The notes below the pieces were generated by a model. The model was not told where the DNA came from. It saw only the letters and a program-made list of their open reading frames with translations, and did not search any database. A stretch of 64,000 bases of DNA from Streptomyces poonensis (GTDB taxonomy: Bacteria; Actinomycetota; Actinomycetes; Streptomycetales; Streptomycetaceae), in NCBI RefSeq assembly GCF_014650915.1, contig NZ_BMVW01000013.1:1-64000 (forward strand), given 5' to 3'. Position numbers and translations under genes: made by a program. Within the stretch, counting starts at the first letter, position 1, and each line of letters starts with the position of its first letter. Below are positions 24,781 to 32,346 of the stretch, one piece after another.

Positions 24781-25529
24781 TAGTACGCGAGCTGCCCGAT
24801 GCCCCCATCGACGCGCAGCACGGTCCCTGCGGTGTAGGCGGATTCGTCCGAGGCGAGATAGACCGCTGCCTTCGCCAGCTCGGTGGCGGTTCCCAGGCGA
24901 TGGAGAGGCACGGTCTGCCGGAGTTCCTCGTAGAGGGCGGCCTGGCGCTCGGGGCCGAGGGGCGCGAACGCGTTGGTGATCGTCGGGCCTGGGCTCAGTC
25001 CGTTGACGCGGATGCCCCGGTCCTTCAGCTCATGGGTCAGCCCGCGCGTGTAGGAGAGCAGGCCCGCCTTGGCCGCGCCGTAGACCGTCGCGTTCTCGTG
25101 TCCGATGTACGCGGAGACCGAGCCGACGAGGATGACCGAGGACTGCTGAGAGAAGAGCGGCAGCATGTCCCTGATCAGGAAGAACGGCGACTTGAGATTG
25201 GTCGCGAGGAGCCTGTCGAACGCCTCCTCGGTCCATGCCTCGATCGGGAGGTGAGTGACGTCGGCGGCGTTGCTCATCAGGATGTCGAGCTTCGGCCATT
25301 CCTCCCGGAGCCGCGCCGCGAGCGCCGCCTGGCCGGGTACGTCGCCGGCGTCACTGGCGATGGTCAGCAGCGGGCCGTCCAATTGCCGGGCTGCCTCGTC
25401 CAGCTTTTCCTGCGAGCGGCCGGTGATGGCGACAGTCGCTCCCTCGGCGAGGAATTCGCGGGCCGTTGCCAGGCCGATGCCGCTCGTCCCCCCTGTGATC
25501 AGTGCGTGCTTTCCCGCAAGACGATCCAT
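24780..25529 (-). CDS. SDR-family oxidoreductase
   Basis: A 249-residue classical short-chain dehydrogenase: TGGTSGIG cofactor motif (residues ~12-19), NAAD motif (SNAADVTH), catalytic Ser in VGSVSAYIG and YGAAKAG (Tyr/Lys), and the C-terminal VDGG. The Arg in GRSQEKLD after the second strand suggests NADP(H). It begins 14 bases behind the other SDR gene and is likely co-transcribed with it from the palindromic promoter at 26.34 kb. Its 3' end touches the IS5 remnant but the C-terminus looks complete. Confidence 0.9.
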   Translation of the reverse strand: MDRLAGKHALITGGTSGIGLATAREFLAEGATVAITGRSQEKLDEAARQLDGPLLTIASDAGDVPGQAALAARLREEWPKLDILMSNAADVTHLPIEAWTEEAFDRLLATNLKSPFFLIRDMLPLFSQQSSVILVGSVSAYIGHENATVYGAAKAGLLSYTRGLTHELKDRGIRVNGLSPGPTITNAFAPLGPERQAALYEELRQTVPLHRLGTATELAKAAVYLASDESAYTAGTVLRVDGGIGQLAY

Positions 25530-25543
25530 TGTTCTGTCTCTTT

Positions 25544-26293
25544 TCAGATCGCGGTGCGGCCACCGTCGGCGGCCACGATCGCCCCGGTCATGTAACTGGC
25601 CCGGTCACTGGCGAGGAAGGCGATCACGTGGGCCACCTCGGCCGGGTCGGAGGTGCGCTTGAGTGCGGTGGTCAGGCCCATGCCACCCATGTCCGGCCCC
25701 ATCGCCGCGACCACCTTGGAGGTGCGCATCGGGCCCGGAGCGACGGCGTTGACCCGCACGTTCGACTCGGCGAATTCCGCCGCCCAGGTACGGGTCAGCG
25801 ATTCGAGCGCCGCCTTGGTGGCGCCGTAGACGGCCATGCCCGGCATGCCGAGGCCGGCCGCGGTGGAGCTGACGTTGACGATGCTGCCGCCGCCGCCCGC
25901 GGCCATCTTCTCCGCGAGCAGGGCGGTGAGCAGGAACGGGGCACGCACATTGACCGCGAAGGCGGTGTCGTAGCTCGCGAGGTCCTGCCCGATGGTCGGG
26001 GAGAACGTCATCACGCTCGCGTTGTTGATCAGGATGTCGACGGCTCCGGCGTCCTCGGCCAGCTGTCGCACGTCCGCCGAGTCGGACACATCGGCAGCGA
26101 CGAAACGCACCGTCCCGGCGGACTCGCCCCCGGCTGCGCGGAGGTCTTCCACGACCTGGGCACCGCGCTCCGGATCGGTGCCGGTCAGGACCAGGTCGGC
26201 TCCGCCCGCGGCCAGCACCTTGGCCGTCGCGTGCCCGAGTCCGCCGATCGCGCCGGATCCGGTGACGAGTGCCGTCTTGCCTGCGAATTCCAT
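25544..26293 (-). CDS. SDR-family oxidoreductase
   Basis: A 249-residue short-chain dehydrogenase. The cofactor loop is unusual, TGSGAIGGLGHATA, a variant of TGxxxGxG with two extra residues; NNASVM, catalytic Ser in VNVSSTAAG and YGATKAA and the final ADGG are normal. ATG at 26293 chosen since AAGGGTGA lies upstream and the Rossmann strand starts at once; an ATG 22 codons earlier would lie inside the operator. Divergent from a TetR gene and first of a two-SDR operon. Substrate unknown. Confidence 0.9.
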   Translation of the reverse strand: MEFAGKTALVTGSGAIGGLGHATAKVLAAGGADLVLTGTDPERGAQVVEDLRAAGGESAGTVRFVAADVSDSADVRQLAEDAGAVDILINNASVMTFSPTIGQDLASYDTAFAVNVRAPFLLTALLAEKMAAGGGGSIVNVSSTAAGLGMPGMAVYGATKAALESLTRTWAAEFAESNVRVNAVAPGPMRTSKVVAAMGPDMGGMGLTTALKRTSDPAEVAHVIAFLASDRASYMTGAIVAADGGRTAI

Positions 26294-26341
26294 TGCTTCA
26301 CCCTTCGTGCCGGCCAGTGAGCGACCGACTTCTGTGCGTCC

Positions 26342-26402
26342 GTTCAAGAAGTACTGCAACGGAAGCTACGACTTCTTGAACGCCGAGTCAAGAAGTCGTA
26401 GC
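26342..26402. promoter_or_regulatory. Triple half-site operator of the TetR/SDR unit
   Basis: Three copies of the same half-site in alternating orientation: GTTCAAGAAGT (26342-26352), GCTACGACTTCTTGAAC (26365-26381) and TCAAGAAGTCGTAGC (26388-26402). The first and second pair over 11 bp, the second and third over 15 bp with an 8-base spacer. The site ends 10 bases before the TetR GTG and begins 49 bases from the SDR ATG, so binding should block both promoters. Confidence 0.82.
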
Positions 26403-26411
26403 ATTGAGCAC

Positions 26412-27011
26412 GTGGCACGAACCGGACGCCCCCGCGAGTTCGACAGGGAACAGACGCTGGAGCGCGCACTCGAACTGTTCTGGTCCCGGGGATACGGGGC
26501 GACGTCGATCCAGGACCTGGTCGACGCGCTGGCCGTCGAGCGCGGCAGCCTCTACGGCGCATTCGGCGACAAGCGCCGCTTCTACCTCGAAGCCGTCAGG
26601 CTCTACTGGGAGGTGTACGAGCGGCACCTGACGACCGCGCTCGACACCAGCCCGCTCCTGCCCGCCCTGCGTGAGATCCTGACCCATCCCGTGCGGCTGG
26701 ACGAACTGATCTCCGACGTGGGCGTGCCGCAGGGCTGCCTGGTCGGCAACACGACCGCCGAACTCGTCCCCCAGGACAGCGAAGCCACGGAGATCGTCAC
26801 CCGCTCGTACCGCCGGTTCACCGACATCGTCGCCGGCGCACTCCGCCGCGCACAGGCCGCCGGAGAGGTCACGGACACCCATTCCCCCGAGGCCCAGGCG
26901 CAGCTCCTGCTCTATATCGTCCAGGGCCTCTCGCTCGTATCGAGGGCGGGGCTCGGCCGGCCGGCGGCCCTGGCGGCGATCGACACGGCGGTGGACGGGT
27001 TGCGGGCGTGA
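26412..27011 (+). CDS. TetR-family regulator divergent from SDR operon
   Basis: A 199-residue TetR regulator of the GRPREFD type: RTGRPREFDREQTLERALEL, FWSRGYGATSIQDLVDALAV and ERGSLYGAFGDKRRFYLEAV form the HTH domain; PQGCLVGNTTAEL is the conserved Cys block of this branch. GTG 26412 gives the normal N-terminus but has no clear ribosome site and lies 10 bases after the operator, so the message may be leaderless or nearly so. It probably represses itself and the two divergent SDR genes. Confidence 0.9.
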   Translation: MARTGRPREFDREQTLERALELFWSRGYGATSIQDLVDALAVERGSLYGAFGDKRRFYLEAVRLYWEVYERHLTTALDTSPLLPALREILTHPVRLDELISDVGVPQGCLVGNTTAELVPQDSEATEIVTRSYRRFTDIVAGALRRAQAAGEVTDTHSPEAQAQLLLYIVQGLSLVSRAGLGRPAALAAIDTAVDGLRA

Positions 27012-27126
27012 CCGGATCTCTCCGTGAGCGACCGGAACCCTCCGGCCCTGCGGAGATTCCCTCGCCGCCCACGCACCGAGGGGCAATCGATCACGGAGGT
27101 TGCCCGCCCTCCCCCTGCGGCGCGGG

Positions 27127-28032
27127 TCAGCGCCGCGATCCGGATTCGGCCGCGGGCAGCCTCTCCGGTGCCGTGCCCGCGGTGACGCTCAGGTCCTGGG
27201 TTCCTATGACGGACAGCAGTTCCAGCTGCTCGGCTCCCGGGCTTCCGGGCGGCGCGGTGAACCACAGCAGGCGTTGGCGTCCGTCCTCGCTGAGCAGGTT
27301 GTAGCAGTCGAGTTCGATGATGCCGAGCGTGGGGTGGACGATCTTCTTGTGGTCCATGCGGCGCACCGCGACGTCGTGGGTGTCCCAGAGGGCTGCGAAC
27401 TCCTGGCTACGGCGGCGTAGCGCAGCGATCATCTTCGTGACCTCCGTGTCCCGGCCGCGCCGGGCGGCCGCTGCCTGGAGGTCGGCCACGAACACCCGGG
27501 AGTGGTGCGGGTGGTCCTCGGGCGGGTACCTCTCACGCGCCTGCGGGTCGGTGAACCAGCGGTACACGAAGCTCGCCGCCGGGCCGCGGTGTGCCGGGGA
27601 CCTGCCGAGCAGGTTCCGGGCCAGGTCGTTCTCCACCAGGGTTTCGTGCAGGTCGGTGATGACGCGCGCGGGGGTGTTGGACAGCCGGTCCAGGAGTCCG
27701 AGAAGCGCGGGCTGCACGTGTGTCGACGGTCCGTGTGCTGACGGAGGGATCGGCCGTTCGGCCAGGTGGAACAGGTGGTCGCGCTCGTCGCCGTTCAGGC
27801 GCAGGGCTCGGGCGAGGGCGGCCAGGGTCTGGGGCGAGGGCTGCACGCCGTGCTTTCCGCTGCCGCGTTCCAGCTCCGTGTAGTAGTCGGCTGACAGCCC
27901 TGCCAGCTGGGCGACTTCCTCGCGGCGCAGCCCGGGGACGCGCCGGCGCGGGCCTTGGGGGAGACCGACCTCGGCGGGGCGGATGCGGTCGCGGCGTGTC
28001 CTGAGGAAGGCGCCGAGTTCTGGAAGGTTCAC
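27127..28032 (-). CDS. XRE-family regulator with MmyB-like ligand domain
   Basis: A 301-residue regulator. Residues ~5-85 form an XRE helix-turn-helix (LGAFLRTRRDRIRPAEVGLP, then GLRREEVAQLAGLSADYYTELERG, the typical RRREE..LAGVS..YY..LE block). Residues ~105-275 are the MmyB-like PAS domain (ARVITDLHETLVENDLARNLLG, FTDPQARERYP, HPTLGIIELDCYNLLSED), which in structures holds a fatty-acid-like ligand. In Streptomyces these genes very often face an SDR gene, as here. An inverted repeat in the 158-base spacer is its likely operator. The ligand is unknown. Confidence 0.93.
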   Translation of the reverse strand: MNLPELGAFLRTRRDRIRPAEVGLPQGPRRRVPGLRREEVAQLAGLSADYYTELERGSGKHGVQPSPQTLAALARALRLNGDERDHLFHLAERPIPPSAHGPSTHVQPALLGLLDRLSNTPARVITDLHETLVENDLARNLLGRSPAHRGPAASFVYRWFTDPQARERYPPEDHPHHSRVFVADLQAAAARRGRDTEVTKMIAALRRRSQEFAALWDTHDVAVRRMDHKKIVHPTLGIIELDCYNLLSEDGRQRLLWFTAPPGSPGAEQLELLSVIGTQDLSVTAGTAPERLPAAESGSRR

Positions 28033-28061
28033 CCCTTCATGGTCGCGTGCGCGCCAGGCCG

Positions 28062-28104
28062 TAGCCAGGGGGTGGCATCCCCTGGGTAGACGCAGCCCTG
28101 GCTA
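28062..28104. promoter_or_regulatory. Candidate XRE operator
   Basis: Nested inverted repeats: TAGCCAGGG (28062-28070) with CCCTGGCTA (28096-28104), and inside it CCAGGGG (28065-28071) with CCCCTGG (28079-28085). The group lies 30 bases from the XRE start and 87 bases before the SDR start. Confidence 0.6.
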
Positions 28105-28190
28105 GGGGTGGGGGACCGGCCGATCGTTGAGCACGCAGCAGGGCGACGGCGAGACCGCGTCCTTGATCGCATCCACCACAGGAGTCAGTA

Positions 28191-28973
28191 GTGCCTGTCC
28201 CCCCTTCCCTCGACGGGATGGCCGCCCCGGCCCGGCCCTCCGCCTCACCCCGTGTCGCGATCGTCACCGGCGGCTCGCGCGGCATCGGCCGCCGGACCGT
28301 CGGCCGGCTGGCCGCCGACGGGTACGCCGTCGTGGTCGGCTATGCCGGCGACCAGGACGAGGCCGAAGCCGCCGCAAAGGAGGCCGCCGACGGCGGCGCC
28401 CGGGTGATCGCGTTGCGCGCCGACGTCGCCGACGAACACGCCGTCGCAGCTCTGTTCGACGTGGCCGAGGCAGAGTTCGGCGGTGTCGACGTCGTCGTGC
28501 ACGCGGCCGGGCGGGCCCACCTGGCGCCGATCGCCGAGCTCGACCTGGCCGTCCTGGACGACCTGCACCGCACCAACATTCGGGGCACCTTCGTCGTCGT
28601 CCAGCAGGCCGCCCGTCGGGTGCGCCCCGGCGGCGCGATCGTGACGTTCTCCACGTCCGTGGTGGGGCTGGCCTTCCCGAACTACGGCGCGTACTCCGCC
28701 AGCAAGGGCGCGGTCGAGGCGCTGACGCTGATCCTGGCCCGGGAGCTGCGGGGCCGGAACGTCACCGCCAACGCCGTCGCGCCCGGCCCCACGGCCACCG
28801 ACCTGTTCCTGGACGGCAAGGACGAGGAGACCATCGCCCGCCTGGCCGCCCAGCCCCCGCTGGAGCGCCTCGGTACCCCGTCCGACATTGCCGAGGTCGT
28901 CGCGTTCCTGGTCTCCCCGGCCGGCCACTGGATCAACGGACAGGTCGTCCGCGCCAACGGCGGAATCATCTGA
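28191..28973 (+). CDS. SDR-family oxidoreductase (XRE-linked)
   Basis: A 260-residue SDR with TGGSRGIG, HAAGRAHL (NNAG-equivalent), catalytic Ser in TFSTSVVGL, YSASKGA and C-terminal RANGGII. It matches the 3-ketoacyl-ACP-reductase-like SDRs that accompany MmyB-type regulators. The GTG at 28191 follows CAGGAG; about 15 residues precede the first strand. It is followed by a decayed SDR and a tautomerase on the same strand, which were probably one operon. Confidence 0.9.
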   Translation: MPVPPSLDGMAAPARPSASPRVAIVTGGSRGIGRRTVGRLAADGYAVVVGYAGDQDEAEAAAKEAADGGARVIALRADVADEHAVAALFDVAEAEFGGVDVVVHAAGRAHLAPIAELDLAVLDDLHRTNIRGTFVVVQQAARRVRPGGAIVTFSTSVVGLAFPNYGAYSASKGAVEALTLILARELRGRNVTANAVAPGPTATDLFLDGKDEETIARLAAQPPLERLGTPSDIAEVVAFLVSPAGHWINGQVVRANGGII

Positions 28974-29012
28974 ACCGCCCGCACACCCCATCGATCAACG
29001 AGAAACCCTGTC

Positions 29013-29645
29013 ATGAGGAACGACGACGCCGGAAAGGTCATTCTGGTAACCGGGGCCTCCAGCGGCATCGGGGCGCTGTCCGTGCGTGCTCTACGCGGGC
29101 ATCCGCCAGACCACGACCCGTAACGCGACCGCGGTGGCCGACCTGGCGCGCTACGGCACCGACCACCAGGTCGACGTGCACGCCGTCGAGCTGGACGTCA
29201 CCTGCCAGGACTCCGCCGACACCGCAGTCGACCGGATCCTCGCCGAGCGCGGCCGGCTGGACATGGCCGTGCACAACGCCGGACACATGGTCCTGGGCGC
29301 CACCGAGGCGTTCACCGACGAGCAGTTCGCCGCGGACCTGCACGACGTGAACGTCCTGGGTACCCAGCGCGTCAACCGCGCCGCCCTGCCGAAGTCGCGT
29401 GAGCAGGGCTCGGGGCTGCTGGTGTGGATCGGCAGCTCCAGCACCCGCGGCGGCTGCCCCCGTTCCTGGCCCTGTACTTCACCGCCAAGGCCGCGATGGC
29501 GCATGGCACTCGGCCGCTGCGCACCCACATAGACCCCAGCCGAGACGGCGGCGAAGTCGTCTCCGCGGTCGCCGACCGCGTCCGCGCCGACTCCTTCCGC
29601 CGCATCGGACTGGACAGTCTGCTCACCGCAGGCAGCTCCCTGTAA
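29013..29645 (+). pseudogene. SDR-family oxidoreductase, broken
   Basis: From ATG 29013 the cofactor loop reads KVILVTGASSGIGALSVRAL, but the next strand is lost by deletion and frameshift near 29080. A second frame gives VDVHAVELDVTCQDSADTAV, LDMAVHNAGHMVLGATEAFT and SGLLVWIGSSSTRGG; a further frameshift near 29455 leads to FLALYFTAKAAMAHG, where the catalytic Tyr/Lys segment should be. The C-terminal end finishes at 29645. At least two frame errors and one deletion rule out a working enzyme. Confidence 0.8.
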
Positions 29646-29674
29646 CGCCCCACTGAGAGAAGGAACAACCAGCC

Positions 29675-29905
29675 ATGCCTTTCGCGAACTTCAAGGTCCC
29701 CGAGAAGACCCTCACCCCGAAGCAGAAGGAGGAGATCGTCACCCGCACCACCGAGCTGTATGTCGAGATCTACGGCGAGCGCGCCCGTAACAACACCATG
29801 GTGCTGGTCGAAGAGGTCGCCGACGGCGGCTGGGGCATCTCCGGCAACGTGCTGACCCTCGCCATGCTCGGTGAGGCGACACCGACCGACACCAGCGACG
29901 CCTGA
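29675..29905 (+). CDS. 4-oxalocrotonate tautomerase family protein
   Basis: A 76-residue small tautomerase. It starts MPFANFKVP, so Pro becomes the N-terminal residue after Met removal, the catalytic base of this superfamily. QKEEIVTRTTELYVEIYGER and NTMVLVEEVADGGWGISGN complete the subunit; members work as hexamers or trimers. AGAGAAGGA precedes the ATG. It lies behind two SDR genes and is probably part of the XRE-controlled unit. The substrate is unknown. Confidence 0.88.
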   Translation: MPFANFKVPEKTLTPKQKEEIVTRTTELYVEIYGERARNNTMVLVEEVADGGWGISGNVLTLAMLGEATPTDTSDA

Positions 29906-29997
29906 CCGCACCCACCGGCCGTCATGCGGCCAGGACAGCACCATGAAACCGAGGGCCGCCGCCGATCGCTCCCGGCGGCTGGCTTCGTTCACTTCCA

Positions 29998-30031
29998 GGT
30001 TCTGGCACAGATCTGAATCTGTGCCAGAACC
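29998..30031. repeat. Perfect 15-bp inverted repeat with 4-base loop
   Basis: GGTTCTGGCACAGAT (29998-30012) and ATCTGTGCCAGAACC (30017-30031) are exact complements around CTGA. It could end the tautomerase transcript, but it lacks the GC-rich core of Streptomyces terminators and is unusually AT-balanced; two abutting ends of a lost IS are also possible. Confidence 0.7.
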
Positions 30032-30167
30032 CACTCTTCGTGAAGAGAGCCACGGCGGCCCTCGGCCGGGCCCCGCTGCGCTACGCGACCTACTTTCGCG
30101 GCTGGTGCCTGAGCTAGGCCCAGGGATTACTCCGGGGAAGCGTACGCTGCGCCGGATTTCTATCCGT

Positions 30168-30211
30168 TGTACCGACTGCCCACGGCGTCTGTACCAACTG
30201 CCCACGGCGTC
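30168..30211 (+). repeat. 22-bp tandem duplication
   Basis: A 22-base unit beginning TGTACC and ending CCCACGGCGTC is present twice directly head to tail (30168-30189 and 30190-30211) with a single G/A difference. It is in noncoding sequence between the hairpin and the ANTAR genes. Confidence 0.75.
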
Positions 30212-30461
30212 AGGAAGTGCTGCATGGCAGCGGTGGGCCGCCGATCGACCCGTTCGTCTGCGAGACCTCGTCGAGGTAACTCTGTACACGCTTGCGGCCG
30301 AAGACGGCGAGCTGGAGGGCGATGCTGTAGAAGGCCATGGTGCGGATGCGGTCCACGCCCGCGTACGCAGCACCCCCGACGGGGCCCTCAGCGAGCCGTG
30401 CCACCCCGACGATGCGCGCTGAGGGAGGCGGCACCCTGCAGTTGCGGAGCACGGCCGCCAC
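30210..30461 (-). CDS. Uncertain small ORF
   Basis: A possible 83-residue frame whose middle (RIRTMAFYSIALQLAVFGRK, then RVQSYLDEVS) looks more protein-like than the GC shadow frames around it. No family was recognised and no ribosome site supports the start. It may be the tail of a lost gene. The rest of the 590-base interval 29906-30497 holds only the hairpin and the 22-bp repeat. Confidence 0.2.
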   Translation of the reverse strand: MAAVLRNCRVPPPSARIVGVARLAEGPVGGAAYAGVDRIRTMAFYSIALQLAVFGRKRVQSYLDEVSQTNGSIGGPPLPCSTS

Positions 30462-30497
30462 CCATGACGTGCTGCTGGTCGGCGGGCCGCAGGGGTG

Positions 30498-31235
30498 TCA
30501 GGAGGGGTGGATGGCGTCGATGTCGGCGGTACCGTCGACGACCTGACGAGCGAGGTCGGTCAACCGCAGCCGGTGGGCGCGAGCGTAGGCACGCAGGTGG
30601 CCGAAGGCGGTATCGGGGGTGGTGTGCCAGCGCTCGGCCAGGATGCCCATGGCCCGCTCGATCAGCATCCGGCTGTGCAGCGCGATCCGCGGTTGGGTGA
30701 TGTCCCCGTGGTTGTACTCCGGAGTGCGCTGCTGAAGGGTGGCGATGGCGGCCAGATCGGCCAGGGCCTGCGCCATCCGGGCATCGAGGGCACTGAGCGG
30801 GCCGGGCTGGGTGTGGAAGAGGTTGAGCACGCCGACGGCCTCATCGTGCAGCCGCAGGGGCAGGGCGTGGGTGACCGCGATCCCGGCCCGACCGGCGGCT
30901 TCGGCGAAGGAGGCACCGGCCGCGACGTCGCCGGGCGACGTCAGGTCGATGTTCAGCAGCGCACGGCTGGTGTGGTAACAGACCACCCACGGACCCTGCT
31001 GGTGCTGGAGGGCCGACAGTTCCAGCAACCGGATGTACTCGTCCGAGGCGGCGATGATCTGTAATTCGTCGTGCTCGTCGGCGAGCATCACCCCGGCGGC
31101 GGCCACCTCCAGCAGTTCCGTGCAGCGCCCTGAGAACCGCTGCAGGAAATCGATCGGGTTGTGGCCGTCGATGACGGCCTCGACGGCCTCGACCAGGATG
31201 TGCAGCATCCGGCGCTCAGGGTCCACGGCGGTCAC
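30498..31235 (-). CDS. GAF-ANTAR RNA-binding antitermination regulator
   Basis: A 245-residue protein with an N-terminal GAF domain (residues ~15-160; CTELLEVAAAGVMLADEHDE, ALPLRLHDEAVGVLNLFH) and a C-terminal ANTAR domain (LIERAMGILAERWHTTPDTA, FGHLRAYARAHRLRLTDLAR). ANTAR domains bind paired RNA hairpins and prevent transcription termination; the GAF part senses an unknown signal. The GTG overlaps the stop of the next ANTAR gene (GTGA), so the two are coupled. Confidence 0.93.
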   Translation of the reverse strand: MTAVDPERRMLHILVEAVEAVIDGHNPIDFLQRFSGRCTELLEVAAAGVMLADEHDELQIIAASDEYIRLLELSALQHQQGPWVVCYHTSRALLNIDLTSPGDVAAGASFAEAAGRAGIAVTHALPLRLHDEAVGVLNLFHTQPGPLSALDARMAQALADLAAIATLQQRTPEYNHGDITQPRIALHSRMLIERAMGILAERWHTTPDTAFGHLRAYARAHRLRLTDLARQVVDGTADIDAIHPS

Positions 31236-31900
31236 AAGGCCTCATCGCCTTGTCGCCCTGGACCGGCCGATCGGTCAGATTCATCACGCCTGTCCTGGGG
31301 CTGTACCCGGTCGGCCACCACCATCTCGGCCACCTGCAGCAGCGGCCGATCATGCCGGAAGGCGTGGCTGCGCAGCAGCACGGCCGCGGCCGGCGGCACC
31401 CCGGCCTGGACGCCGGCCGTGCCGGTGGCCCGGTGGATCGCGGTACGGGGCCATACGTCCTGGTCGGGCTCGGCCCGCGCTGGTGGGACCCGCACGGCGT
31501 CGAGTACCGCGTCGGTGATTGCCAGGGTCGGCGGCACCCCGTCGTCCAGGCCTGCGGCGGCAGCGGTCCGGCCGTGGCACTCTGGCGCGGTCAGCACGCC
31601 CGGGCAGACCCTTCCGAGGTACGGCGGAACGCAGAAGACCGCCTGCTCCCCAGGTTGTGTCGCTGCGGGCAGCAGCGCCGGCCACCGGTGGGGCCGCACC
31701 CGCTCCGGATCCAGTTCCCGGATCGGGCCGCGGGAACCGTAGGCGTCGATACCGGGTGGCCGGCCCACGGTGAACCGCCCCTCGCCCAGGCGCTCACTAC
31801 GGCCCGGGCCGAACCTCACCAGCCCACTGAGACCCTGGTACACCATCAGTGACACCGCCACTCCGTCGACTCCGATCCTGGGTGACCTCGGCAGGGTCAC
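31232..31900 (-). CDS. GAF-ANTAR regulator, N-terminus possibly lost
   Basis: A 222-residue frame. The GAF-like part (VDGVAVSLMVYQGLSGLVRF, SERLGEGRFTVGRPPGIDAYG) begins almost at the first residue, whereas relatives have ~25 further residues. The C-terminal part (TAIHRATGTAGVQAGVPPAA, VLLRSHAFRHDRPLLQVAEM) is a recognisable but diverged ANTAR domain. The GTG start lies inside a GGAGGTGA sequence that itself looks like a ribosome site, and a stop lies directly upstream, so the true start is unclear or the gene is 5'-truncated. It overlaps the second ANTAR gene. Confidence 0.7.
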   Translation of the reverse strand: MTLPRSPRIGVDGVAVSLMVYQGLSGLVRFGPGRSERLGEGRFTVGRPPGIDAYGSRGPIRELDPERVRPHRWPALLPAATQPGEQAVFCVPPYLGRVCPGVLTAPECHGRTAAAAGLDDGVPPTLAITDAVLDAVRVPPARAEPDQDVWPRTAIHRATGTAGVQAGVPPAAAVLLRSHAFRHDRPLLQVAEMVVADRVQPQDRRDESDRSAGPGRQGDEAL

Positions 31901-32346
31901 CTCCGATCAGCTGTGACGTGCTGCCGCTGCGCAAGGTGGGCGGCACTCGTGTCGGGCCCGCGCCGACCACCGGGCCTCAAGCCGCAAGGTGCGGGAACGA
32001 CGCGATGGCGGGTGTGCCCGTGGCGCCCGACACCCAGTCCCTGGGCCCGTTCGCTGAAGTCCCGGCAGCCCAGAATGCGGTGCAGCGGATACGCGCGGCG
32101 CGGGTCGCCGCCGTCCACGGACGGCGGCCGACCTGCCCGGCGGGAGGAGGCACGCTTCCCGCCTGCGTCTGCTGCGTGGATCCGCTCCATGCCGTTCAGT
32201 AAAGTCCCGTCCCGGGCGGCCAGGACATACCGGAGACGCGGAAAACGCCGTCAAGTACCCACAGAACGCAGCATCGCGGAATGCGCACGGGCCGGGCGGA
32301 TGCCGGAGCACGGTCCTGTGACCGTCCCGGCCCCTCCCGGCTCGGC
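31901..32346. other. Intergenic region with strong hairpin
   Basis: No supported gene. A long hairpin at 32103-32133 (GGTCGCCGCCGTC against GACGGCGGC-C-GACC, one bulge) and a second inverted repeat GGCGGGA/TCCCGCC at 32139-32163 lie about 190-240 bases behind the AraC gene and may end its transcript. Promoters for the ANTAR pair should also lie here but were not identified. Confidence 0.45.
32103..32133 (-). terminator. Candidate terminator downstream of AraC gene
   Basis: A stem of about 13 bp with a CACG loop and one bulged C, very GC-rich. It lies more than 200 bases after the AraC stop, so its assignment is tentative. Confidence 0.45.
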
